NCBI GenBank assembly: GCA_036245805.1
Contig: BTRK01000001.1
Coordinates: forward strand, 36,342,758-36,406,757
From: Pristionchus mayeri
Lineage: Eukaryota > Nematoda > Chromadorea > Rhabditida > Neodiplogasteridae
Length of the DNA stretch: 64,000 bases
Reading direction: 5' to 3'
In this document: positions 1 to 11,063 of the stretch, one piece after another
Layout of the letters: every line of letters begins with the position of its first letter
Numbering within the stretch: the stretch's first letter is position 1
Position numbers and translations under genes: made by a program
Notes under the pieces: generated by a model
Told to the model about the DNA's origin: nothing
The model's input: only the letters and a program-made list of their open reading frames with translations
The model's database searches: none

Positions 1-83
1 GATCGGATGAGTACTATGACGTCATGTCGCCCTTGATATATCAAAGGCGGCATGACGTCACAGTTCTCATCCGACGTAGCGCC
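1..83. mobile_element. Hairpin MITE, cut by window edge
   Basis: Bases about 3-74 form a near-perfect inverted repeat: the left arm starts CGGATGAG and contains ATGACGTCATG, and the right arm ends CTCATCCG. The right end continues to a terminus resembling the CCTAGTGCC end of the hAT-like MITE family seen elsewhere in this window. It lies directly upstream of a splice acceptor at 89-90, so probably in an intron. A related, more diverged copy is at about 51447-51512. Confidence 0.6.
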
Positions 84-90
84 CCTTCAG

Positions 91-412
91 GAGCAGACGC
101 AGCTGCCTTCTATCCGGATACGTCCATCTCAATCTCCGACTTTGCCAGCCCGGAAACAGTAGCCTGCATGATCAACTCGGCTTATTGTGAGTTTCTACTT
201 TTAGCTGGACTTCCTACGTTTAGTGCCATCTTTCTATGTTTATCAACAATTTTACAGCCGACATCCAGCAAGCCCGTGCAGAGCCCGGTTACGATGTGCG
301 TCAAGGCCTAATCAACGGCTGCAACGGCTCTCGCAGGGTTTCGACCGGTCAACTTCGATCTCGAAATGAGGAATTCATCCCTTCATCCCGTTTTATATTT
401 CACTGGATATGA
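91..412 (+). CDS. 3' end of a repeat-module gene (partial)
   Basis: Two exons are supported, 91-186 and 258-412. The first encodes a segment ending CMINSAY that matches the FSQP..CMI..YG segment found three more times downstream (1604-1699, 2590-2691, 4210-4305), with the same acceptor phase. The second exon reads in frame (DIQQARAEPGYDV, then GLINGCNGS) to a TGA at 410-412. The 5' part of the gene lies outside the window. I do not recognise the domain. It is the same module as in the 672-4768 array, so this is probably the tail of a neighbouring tandem paralogue. Confidence 0.45.
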
Positions 413-671
413 AAAGAGATGTGATTCTTCGTCCTATCATCTCTAATCCTTATTGTCACCTTATCTCGCGTATTATTATGATAAAGGTTAGATTCGCTTG
501 ACAGCCACACCTTATTTGTGAGCATGCAAAGGGGTGCTTATCGAAGGGTTGAATTAGTTGACAGTCAAGAACCATGAGGGCGCACTGGATTGGTTTCTTC
601 TTTTTCTTGCTCAAGACAGGTGATCTACAGCTTTGTTAATGACTCTTTCCGACCACCAACCTCTGCTTCCA

Positions 672-3600
672 GTCATTTCTAGGCAAACACTAAATGTTCT
701 CGTCATCAGCGATTTCTCACTGGCTTTCGTAAGTGCTCAACTGATTTTCTAAATCGATCGATACCATACCTCAGGTGCCCTCCCGTACCTCGAACTATCG
801 ATCTTTGCTCGCCTCGGGACCCTATATCTGCCCTCCGAGCGCGTATCCCTCTGCGCTTGCCCAGTTTCAATTCACGAGTGACGTCATTGCTGGAGTTAGC
901 AAGAACATTCCAATGAATATTCAGGTAAGATATTTCTCGATAGTTAAGTCGAGCAATGGCCTCGCTTTATCCATTCCGCGCGTATAGAATGAAGAGAGCC
1001 ATAGAGTACTCATTATCGATTTATCTATGTTTATCGATTTATCATTGTATTTTTACAGTACTACGCCTACTCTGGTGGAGATGGAGATCCACTGGGGAAG
1101 ACGTCCTCGAGTAGGGACAATTTCACGGAGTATGCAATCCCGTCCTACACAAATTTCTGTGCCGAGGGATCGGAGGAGAACGATTTCGAAAGGTATTTAG
1201 CAACCGACTCGATCCAATCAAAAGACATCCGTTTCTTGAATATCCCCTAGCTATTTCTCAACATCACCCAACGGAATGAACGAATGAATGAATCAAAAAT
1301 TAACCGAAAATTCGATTGATTTCACAGATTTATCAAGCTGACTATCACTCCCGCTATCAACACGGACCTACTCATACTGTTCACTGCGGCGTTAGTCGAT
1401 TTTCGCTAGTTTAACGATCAAGTTATCTTTTTCAGGCCCCAAGATCAAGTCAACAAAGCGCTTCCTATCATATCTGATAACGTGAAGCGCGTTATCGTAC
1501 TGGGCTTGAATGGTACTGAGACGGATTAGAATCTCTCATCCTCACTACTCCAAAACCTGACTACGTAATTTCGAAATTGATGATCCAGTGTTCGCATTTT
1601 CAGGCACCTCTGCTACCGATGCATACCCCAAGTCTGCGGTCACATTGAGTGATTTCTCCCAACCTGACCGAGTGTCATGCATGGTCAACGAGTTGTACGG
1701 TAGGTCAGAGCCGATTATCTATTGATTTTTTCACTAAGAAACGATCTACGGCAAGTTGTTCGACGTGGACGCTGTTTCGATCTGCTATCCGTATGAGAAG
1801 ACTACGGTAGTGACTGGTGTAGAGACTACGGTAGCGTTTCACTGTTAGCTATAGTTTCTTATCTCTCTAATGTCTCCAACATTGCATAGAAAAATGGGAA
1901 AACGTGTCGTTACAGACCACTCCATTCAAGCCGATGAGAATATTGTTCGTCAATGACTTCACTACGGACTTCATACAGGAAAATAATTGAAATCGAACAG
2001 TGGAAGAATAGTAAGTGATTAAGCCGATGAAAACGATCGAGAATTTTCAGCCGTCCAACGCCATCACATGCCGTAGTGAAGGTTCAACTCCTCCTGAAGC
2101 AGCGAACGAATTCGATTTCACTAACATGATCGTCCAAGGGCTTTCGGATGATCTCTCCCCTTTTATCTACTTCTATGCATACAATGGAGATATATATTCG
2201 CACGAGATCTCTGCTGAAGCAGATGACAAGGAAGGATTTTCTACAGGAAATGCCAAATCCGACTTTAGATATTTTGCTTGTGAAGATGACGATCGCATGC
2301 CGGGCGACCTCCAGAGGTAATGTGTCCGATCCCCTCCTGTCTCATACTCCTATATTTTAGCCTTACCATTGCCATAGAAAACTTCGAGTGGAACGTGGTT
2401 GATGTTGACATCATCGTACTACTGCTAGCATCGTAACTACACTCTTTCGAATGATTCAATAACTATTTTCAGTCCACAATCCGCCTTCGACAGTGCTTTC
2501 CCGTTCCCCACTGATGCTACAGTGATTACTGTGGGATTGAACGGTATTCAACTACGGCTCGGATCGATCCAGAAGTGCTTTACTTCCAGGAGCCAGCGCC
2601 TTCAACGCCTACCCAGGAACAGCCACAGTTATCGATGATTTCTCTCAGCCAGAAGCTGCAGTGATCAATTGCATGATCGATGCTGCATACGGTAAGTAAG
2701 ACACTAGGATGAGTTCGCAGCTGTTCCCACCTTACTTGCCAATAATAGTGGTGGAGAATGAAATTCCCTCTTCATTCTAGTGATCTCTCGCCAGTCTGAA
2801 AGCGCTCAGGGTGGCGAGTCCTCTCTTAGGCTATAACAAAGTCGTTCGCAATCGATTTTGATTTCACCAATTCACCACTTTGAAAATTTGACATCAATCC
2901 AAGAATGACCTAGCCATTCATTAGAATATATTTCTGAATGCACACAATTCATTACTGAATCGCAGGCGGAGAGGCGAACCCAGTAGATCTTTGCGGAGCT
3001 CAGAAGCAGCGACCACCTATGACCATATTGTTCGTCAATGACTTCACGAGTGACTACATGAAAGAGGATTATTCGAGATCTGTTGGCTCGATAAAGGTGA
3101 GCTCAAGTTGATGAATGCAACAGTATTTTTTGTAGACTTCGAACGCTATCAAATGCCCTATGAACATGTACCCTGACGCTGCAAGCGAGTTCGATTTCAC
3201 GAATTCCATAGTGCAAGGAGTTTCGGACAAAGTCCAAATGGGGCTGTTCTACTACGCGAATACGGGAGATATGCATGCGCCCTCGTTTTATCTTATGGAC
3301 AAGCTAACTTTCGCGAATGGAGGTGAATTCAAAGACTATGTCTGTTTCGAAGACGAATTCTATCCGAGTGATCTACAAAGGTATTTACCCAATATTTTCT
3401 CAATAATTTGAATGTTCAAGACTTGCTGAGATTCTTGCGCAGATAACTGCTGACGTCCTAGTGCTCTTCACTGCAGGGTCAGTTTAATTTTTGTTATTTA
3501 TTGAAATCAATATTCGATCCAATCGACGAACATTAATGTTTCTACCCTAATATTACTCTTGCGATGTCACTCCCACATCGCAAGAATTAATGAATGAAAG

Positions 3601-4768
3601 TATATATATGATATATCATCTATTTCAGGGACCTCTCGCAGCCTCTGCCATAAAAAAGGTAAAGGTGCAGCCACGTCAAGCGATTTTACAGTCGTGAACG
3701 ACTACGCTAGGTGGTGTAGTGCGGTGAGGCCGACTACTGCTAGGACTACGTAACCCTGCTGTCCAAAGTGCTTCTAGGGAACGTTACCTTTCGCGAACGA
3801 GGTCACTGCCAATTTACCGACCCCGGAGGGATAGAGGGCTTGGTCTGCCCAGGCGGGGGATCGAACTCAGTGCCCTTGTATGACGAGCGGCGCCTCACAC
3901 CACTGCGCCACCCACGCCATTGCCTCTGCCATACGTGGCGTCCAATTTCCGTCGGATTATCACTGTTGGACTGAATGGTTTCGAACTTTACTATCTTTTC
4001 AAAAAAATATAGTGACCTAGTGCATTATCGATCTTCAGAAAGCATCCTCACGCTAATAATAAAATCAGATTTTTGCACGTTTTGAAAATATAATTAGCTA
4101 TATAGAAAGCACACCATGAAGAGGAGGATCGGCCTACTCTTCCATTAACTTACCTCAATGGATATTAATGCGTTGGTGATAACGATCAATGATTAAAGAT
4201 AGAATTCAGGCGCGGATCAGTCAAAGGCCTACCCGAATTCGTCCATCTCCATCACTGACTTCTCCCGTCCTCAAGTGATCTCGTGCATGATCGATCGACT
4301 CTGGGGTACGTCGGGGGTTGAAAAGTAGATTTCGAATTTAGGAAATGCCTCTTCTTTTTATTCTCTCCCCTTCTCTCGATGGACAGAGCGGAGAGATAGC
4401 GTATAGAATGAAAAGTGCGTTGTGCCGATTCTCAAGCACGGTCATTCATTTACATCTGAAATCAATATAGGGAAGTCAGATCACTCGGCTAAAGGCTTCC
4501 CAATGATTAGGCAGTGAACCCAGTGGGATCTAACTGGAAAATATTGTCCTTCTATAGGCACACTTTTAGCAGACCATTTCCCAATTAGGGATGGCTTCGA
4601 GAGTAGTCACTCCCTTCATTTTCCGTGCTATGTCGCTGGTCTGACATGCGTGAGAACTCGCATAATGGAAAAAGTCATCTATTTCATAAACCTTTCTATT
4701 CCCAATCAATCACGATGACACATTCAGGCAATATTTTGGACGATTCGCTGCTCAGCTGTGCAAACTAG
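672..4768 (+). pseudogene. Tandem three-module gene of unknown family, with disabling lesions
   Basis: Three copies of a multi-exon module can be aligned. Module 1 exons: about 686-729, 775-924, 1059-1192, 1328-1391, 1437-1512, 1604-1699. Module 2: 1890-1992, 2051-2316, 2361-2432, 2473-2543, 2590-2691. Module 3: 2966-3096, 3136-3380, 3421-3477, 3629-3977, 4210-4305. A last exon is at 4728-4768, ending SCAN and a stop. Shared motifs in order are ILFVNDFT, EFDFTNxIVQGxSD, LxxLFTA, VITVGLNG and DFSQPxxxxCMIDxxYG. The LFTA...VGLNG part recalls a von Willebrand A-type fold, but this is a weak impression. Module 2 has an in-frame TGA at about 1990. The VGLNG exon of module 3 is split by a SINE. I therefore call the locus a probable pseudogene, or a family whose intact forms skip these exons. 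The product is unknown. Confidence 0.5.
3653..3921 (-). mobile_element. tRNA-derived SINE inserted in an exon
   Basis: The 269-bp insert is flanked by a perfect 12-bp direct repeat, GCCTCTGCCATA (3641-3652 and 3922-3933). On the minus strand its head has RNA polymerase III promoter boxes: box A TGGCGCAGTGG (3910-3900) and box B GTTCGATCC (3866-3858), spaced as in a tRNA. The 3' tail on the minus strand ends CACCTTTACCTTTTTT. A tail of the same type occurs near 15697-15712. Removing the insert and one repeat copy restores an open exon homologous to 1437-1512 and 2473-2543. Confidence 0.85.
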
Positions 4769-4894
4769 ACAATGAGGAGGAGGGAACGGAAGACGGATCC
4801 GTCAAAACTCTTTCCGCTGTTGAAATTGCACCCGCGATAAATTTCTTTTGAATGCGAATTATCGATCTGAATAAGTAGTATCAAAGGGTAAATC

Positions 4895-5505
4895 ATGCTG
4901 GTCCGACTGTTCATAGCGCTCGTGCCTGTAGCCTACGTGCTGTGCAAATCGCGTGAGTGTCTTTCATTCTGTCCGATTTAGATTAGTTGAGTTAGGAGCT
5001 GTATAGGTTTAGAAACTTAACTAAGGTGGGGAAAATTCTCCAAATCCAATACTGAAAAAGCGGAGAGTTGCTGGGCAAATCTCGTGATTATTATTTATCA
5101 TATATTTGGTTACTATGTGGATGTAGTAGAAGATATAGACAGTAAAATAAGAGCGAGAGATAGTAGTAGAAGGAGATTAGATGACTCGTGCACAGGTGAT
5201 GAATGGATAGAGTCTAAAGATTTACTCATTCAGCTTCGTCTAAAGAATCTTCCAAGACCGATTCGAGAAGCAGTGAGGAGGTTATTTTTTTTCCATTTCG
5301 CAATTCGAAATTAATATTCCAGGAGCTGATCAAAACGACTCCGAGATGGATCACAATCGATAATTCAACGGTGTGATTCAATCTTATCGATTTTTCACCT
5401 CACTTTCAGATGCATGTCGATAATTCGACTGAACTCGAGCGAACTACGATGGAGTCAAGCCTCAATATTTCGGCAAGATCTACCTCTAAACATAGGAAGA
5501 GATAG
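4895..5505 (+). CDS. Small putative secreted protein, unknown family
   Basis: Four exons give a 114-residue product with phases that close: 4895-4952, 5130-5272, 5323-5370, 5410-5505. The N terminus, MLVRLFIALVPVAYVLC, is a good signal peptide. The middle is charged (DSSRRRLDDSC, then GDEWIESKDLLIQLRLKN). The last two exons each contain the N-glycosylation sequon DNST, and NIS follows in the final exon. A tryptophan-rich open stretch downstream (5579-5804; DDGWWWWNATDFDNST, then WRWDNSTS) has the same DNST motif after an acceptor, so it may be an alternative 3' exon or a decayed exon copy. I recognise no family. The first exon and phase closure support the model, but the exon 2 acceptor GTAG is weak. 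Confidence 0.45.
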
Positions 5506-5805
5506 GGGTATATCTGTCGTCATGCGAATCGAATTGACATCTAATTTGAATCTAATTTGAGCACGGCGTTTTTTCAGACTACAGACGACGGATGGTGGTG
5601 GTGGAACGCCACGGACTTTGACAACTCTACTGCAAGTCTCCTAGCTTTTGCCGGATTTTTCACAATTTTAAACAGACGAAAAGTACGGAAAAAATTTAAA
5701 AAAATTACATTGCAGTGGCGCTGGGACAATTCGACGTCTCTCTCGCCTCCGCTCTGGTCACTGATCCCTTCCCTATCTCTTTTCACACTCTTTCTAGCCC
5801 CGTAA

Positions 5806-6538
5806 TCTGATCTGGATTATGAAAACGTGATCTAGCAAAGTTTCACACGCTGTTTGATATTTCGCACCGCATTTTCATCAAGAATTCGACTCATTATGCA
5901 ATAGAGTGAATGAATTTTCTGTCTCTTCCCACCCTCCTTCCAGTCCAGTAATTAGAGTTCGTAGTTCGGGTCACCGTCGCGTCATTCCCCACGCTTGATC
6001 GCTGATCTACCGATCGATAAAGTGGTGGAAATGAAGGGACGATGGCCCGCATTTCGAAATCTACCCGAAATCAAGATGATTGCAAAATCATGGTATGGAA
6101 ACACCCGCTGTTCGACAGCTCGCCGTTTTCATCAAGAAGACTCACTGCAACTGATTGAAGTGAATTCAATTCAATTCGATTCAATTCAATTCGTTTATCT
6201 GGGTGTAAGAAGTTAAGTGATATCTTCATAATTGATGTCAGATTTCCGACGTCTTGGTGATTCGGCTTTGGGGTAAACTGCTTAATATTTAGGGAAAGAG
6301 CAGCAGATTGGTAAACAAGTTAACGTCGAAGAAGTAATTCCGATTCAAAAATAGATGGAGTGTGAGAAGTTGCGAAAATATCTTGAGACGATTGATGAGC
6401 AAATCAATCGTGGTGCAGTTTTTTTAGGGTGAAGGGACGGCCGCGGCACTTAAAATATTTTATATTTTTACACATGTCAGCTTTTTCAAGATATCAAGAT
6501 GATTGGATCTTCTTCGATAACTTGAATCGGTTATAATA
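5806..6538. other. No gene seen
   Basis: This stretch has only short ORFs without convincing splice signals. A run of AATTCAATTCGATTC-type repeats lies at about 6163-6200. The right edge is the start of the mariner-like element. Confidence 0.5.
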
Positions 6539-7746
6539 GGTTGAGCCTAAAGTTTTGCGCGATTTTGACGAAAGTGCATCCTGATATCTAATATCGTTCG
6601 TTGTTGCCCAATCAACTCAGATCTTTTAGTGCTAGATAGGGGCATTTATACTGTCTTTAGCGCACACTATCATAGATCTGTCCGACAAAAGGAAATAAAA
6701 CAGCGATGCAGCAAACTTCATCTGGCTTACCAACGACATGACTATTCAAAGTTGTAAAGCATGACTCGCATACATTGTACTGGTAATGTTGAGACTGATC
6801 ATAAACGGCCTATTAGAAATAAGCTCGGAATCAGAATTTGAGTTTTCATGACGAATGTCAAGATAAGTTTTAGGGGTACTGTATCTATACGATAGTTCTT
6901 GAGATTTCAATTATTTATGAATGTGAACTACCATTCTAGTACAAGTCAAAATTCCATTTGGGAGAGAATGCGGATCTCCGTTCATGAACAGGGTTTTTCG
7001 GATTTTAGGTGTCCAATGTAGAACATCGAAATACACACTTTTGCATCTTTTGTGCTAGCCACGTGGTTCGAAGGGCGGTTCTTTCGTGCTATAATTAACG
7101 AACACCCCTTACCCTTGCACTCTCTAAATAGGAATATTGTGGAGGTCGCTACTTTTTCTAGGGTAAACCGTGCCTGAAGACCCTCCATATCAGCGTTTTC
7201 GACATTTTCATAGAAAAATAATTCAGGTGCAAATGCCACTTTTTTTAGATGAGAAAGCCAAGTGGGCTCTTATATATCGTTGCAATAGAGAACCCTGTAA
7301 GTAGTGATAACAGCGCCCATAGGTAGCTGTCAGTCTCATTAATCCGCGAGACAGGTGATTTGTTAGAGAGAACTCTGATTTTTTCAAGTACCCGTGATTC
7401 ATTGACCTATACGAAGCGTATACTGAATTCTACAGCTTTATCTTTTTGAAACTAGGTAGTGCACGCCTCGGGCTTCTGAATAAAATTGATGAGCTTCTAT
7501 CTAAAAAAATTTCGGCAAAGTACAGCAATTTAAAAGAAAATCAATATTTTTCTGAAAAAATCCAAAGTTACGCAGACCTTGATTTCTCGCAAAGTAGAGT
7601 CATTTGCTCTAGTTAAAATATATTATTCTAAAGGTTGAACATTTCCCTATATATCGACATCAGGACAACAGATGGTTATTGTAACAAAAGAAACTGCATG
7701 AACTCAAATTTGAGAGCCAAAATCGCGCAAAACTTTAGGCTCAACC
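6539..7746. mobile_element. Mariner-like element, degenerate
   Basis: About 29-bp terminal inverted repeats begin GGTTGAGCCTAAAGTTTTGC at 6539 and end with the complementary sequence at 7746. They are bordered by TA on each side (6537-6538 and 7747-7748), the standard Tc1/mariner target duplication. The TIR resembles mariner ends (TTAGGTTG-type). The 1.2-kb length fits a full-size mariner. No transposase frame longer than 85 codons remains, so it is inactive or too decayed to read. Confidence 0.75.
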
Positions 7747-10555
7747 TAATATGTTGAGTGAAGTTTAGCTCGGTGCAGTAACAAGAAGAAGTTGTACCTT
7801 ATTGTAACCGCTCGCCCGTTGAAACGAGAATGAATGATTTATTTTAACTCTTCATTCGCCAGCCCTAATTCCAGACCTCTCCTTTCGCTTGTGAAGATAA
7901 TTCGCCCTAGCCATCCCCATTTCTGTAAATAAGTCAAATAACTCTGTATTACAGAGTCTGTAATTTAACCTTTATTCTTGACTGGTTCATCGTGTCCTGT
8001 CATACAGCCACAATGGAGATGGGGGATCTCCCATCTGGATAACACTGGGAACTCCGGACAGTGGTCTCGCTCTCTCCATTCCACTCTCTCTCTCGTCGGT
8101 CAGAGCGAGCGAGAGAGCGTGGAGAATGGAGAGAGTAAGACGCTCGGAAATCCCGGAAAAGTACTGTGTTAATGGCATGGGCACCGAACAATCCTCATCT
8201 TGCTGAGGAATATTGATTGATAAAACTCGTACATGATGCGGAACAATTCGCTGCAAGATCTACCGGACGTGTTGCAACTATTTGGTGTCATTTTGGCTCA
8301 GGCTGCTTGTCGGATGGGGAGGGGTTGCTCCTCATAAAATGGTAATGATGGCGTCACAAGCATTTAGATATTGTCGCTCAGACAGGTGCAAAATGAATCG
8401 ATTATTGTCTAGTGACGCCATCCATTCGTATTCAAGGGTCCTGAGCTCGACCTGCTATTGAATCAGGCAGTAGATGCTACCTCTGAGGGATAACATTGAT
8501 GTATTTACTGCCCCACTGGGAAGAGGGTCGCGGAGACGAGAAACACAAAAGAGACAAGCTAATATTGGCAATCCTCTCGTTTTCCTCCCAGTCGACCCAT
8601 TCCCTCTCCACTCGAGCGATCGAAAGAATGATCGAAAAGAAGTGGTCTAAACTTCGAACTCTAAGTTGAGATAATGAGAGGGGAAATATTGTACGATACA
8701 TCCAGTTCACAGTAGACAATGAGAGAAGATTTACGAAACTCCCTCTTACCCTCAGTCCCTTTTTGATTCTCACTCGAGAGGCGAGAGATCTCCCGGGAAA
8801 TTTGTTGCTTCGCAATAGCTGAAAAGGTGTAAGAAATACATTTCAATCATATAGCCATTCCGAGTGAAGCGCTCGGAACAACAGTGTCGACTCATCGAGC
8901 AGTAGGAATGAACCTGTGGGTTGACTTGGCTGGACATGCTCTGGCGTAGTCGCACAAGTTGTAAACATGCTTGTTCTATACTTCTGTGCCTCTCCCTACG
9001 CTAAAGCCAAGTTACAACTTGTAAACAAGTTAATTAGTAGTTGGTATGGAATCAAGCATGTTTACAGCTTGCTCGACCTAAGCTGAGTGGCTCTCTTCAT
9101 TCTGCGTACTGTGTCAACGGTCAGATCAGCGAAAAAGATTGCAGAATGAAGCGGTCATTTTCAATGAAGCCAGCCCTACTGTGTAAGATACCAGATTGAG
9201 AGTCTGGTGCTCTTCCGAACCGTGCACATGGGATGCTCCCATGTAGGAAAAGATCTACTGGACAATCATGAGTTAGCCTTCATCGCTAACTGCTTCCATG
9301 TCCCTAAATCTGAACGGATATGCCCCACACACCGATAGATGAAGCTGTCTTTCGCGAGACCTCTTGCTCTCATCGAGAGAAACTAATTTGACTGTTGGGC
9401 GAGAGCTCTTGATGAGAGTTACTCTCGGATGTAAATTAATTCCGATATTTGGCCGATATTCGAGAGGGAGTTTTCGAGGAATGAGATCGTCTCGTTTAGC
9501 AAATCTAGTTCACAGGAGAGGACATCAATAGCGATGATTATTTCGCATGTCTATAGTCTGCTCCAACTCGAGAGGCTACGGTATCCTTACAATTGTGATT
9601 GCTCTCTTGATCAGCCGCTCTTTGAGTTCGGGGGAAGATCAGAGGGGATCGAAAACAATGAACAATGGCAGGCCCCACACACCTGGATGCGGTCGTTAGA
9701 TTAGTGTGATGGCACGCGCCTCCTTTGGTTTTTACAAATTACCGTACACCGGATTATTCCGTTGCGCATCAGTTATGGGCCTATCAATCCCCGTCTCTCC
9801 CCCACCCCCTATCTCTTCTCTCAACTCTCCCCTCCTCTCACCCCATTCTCGCTCCTCTATATCCCACTTCGTCCATTTCCCACTCACAATTGTGCAACTG
9901 TACTCGTGCGCTGACTAATAGCTCAACTCTCTTTCCCGTTGGCAATACCATTCTTCCTGTCGCCTCTCCCTACAAGCCGCTCACTGGAGCATATGTTATC
10001 GTATCCCTTCTATCTTCCCAGATTCTCTCGCCACGAAATAGGTCGAAATAATGTAGGATTCGGCTGATTCGGCTCTCATTCGGCTGAAAGTTAATTTTCA
10101 CCCATGGGATGGCAGTGAAATAATCTTCCCAAAAGGACAGCTCGCAGGGGTTCCATCACAAAACCTTTGCCTGAGCGCCGTGCATTTTACGATAGTTTAA
10201 GCCGAGTCTGTTGCTTGCTCATTTCCAAAGTAAAAGATAAGCTTTCCCAGTGGGCAATCCTTAGGTCCTCTTTGAAATCGTTTGCCAGAATCGGAGCATT
10301 TACTAGGTGGGGAGGGGAGTTTAAGCCGAATTTCAAATTGAGATATGGATAATTCCAAGATAGGAGAGTCATAAGGGGAAATGGGAAAGGTAGTCAGCGA
10401 GTCCACCCTCTTCATGTTAGTGGTGTCCTTATCCGATGAGATGATTGTTGGCTACTTGCTGATCGAACCTTGGATCTTTATCAAGAAATCGATTGTATAA
10501 CCCGAATATTACTCATCAAGCAGAAGTGGCTATAATGTCATACTCATATCATATA
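7747..10555. other. Intergenic, short hairpins only
   Basis: I see no gene with coherent splice sites. The stretch holds imperfect short hairpins: 8072-8133 has CTCTCCATTC/GAATGGAGAG arms, 9095-9151 has CTTCATTCTGC/GCAGAATGAAG arms, and about 8950-9070 is flanked by opposed copies of TGTAAACATGCTTG. A C+T-rich segment at 9780-9890 gives spurious ORFs. Confidence 0.5.
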
Positions 10556-11063
10556 CAGTGCCGCACGGTGTCCCCCAGACGGGGCGCGGCGCGGAAGGGC
10601 GCTGCGAGTAGCATTAGGTCGCATCTCTCCTAGATACCCTTCATAGTGTGTATTTTTGGCTGAATTTTTGGCTGTGGGTTCTTCTGGCAACTACCGATCG
10701 ATCTGAGAAATCCGCATTACATAATATTCAGTTTGAGCTAGTGTTCGTATGGGTCATCTTTAGAGTCTGTCTCATACCCTCCCCGCATTTCCCTACGATA
10801 CCATTCCTCATTATTCAGACCGATGTCAAAAGTAGATGGGGTGAGGGGTGGAGAGCGGGTTCCAAAGATGACCCATCCGAACAGTAGCTGAAACTGAATA
10901 TTTTGATACGCAGATTTCGCAAATCGATCGGTAGTTGTCAGAACAACCCACAACGGAAAATTCAGCGAAAAATACAAACTTTGAAGGGTATCTTGGAGTG
11001 ATGCGTCCTAATGCGACCCACCGCGCCCCTTCGCGCCCGTCTGGGGGAGACCGTGCGGTACTG
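10556..11063. mobile_element. Tc1-type foldback MITE
   Basis: The 508-bp element is mostly two inverted arms of roughly 220-230 bp. It starts CAGTGCCGCACGGT at 10556 and ends with the near-complement ACCGTGCGGTACTG at 11063. TA flanks both ends (10554-10555 and 11064-11065). The CAGTGC start and TA duplication are typical of Tc1-like elements. No transposase is encoded. The two arms produce mirrored ORFs on opposite strands that should not be read as genes. Confidence 0.8.
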
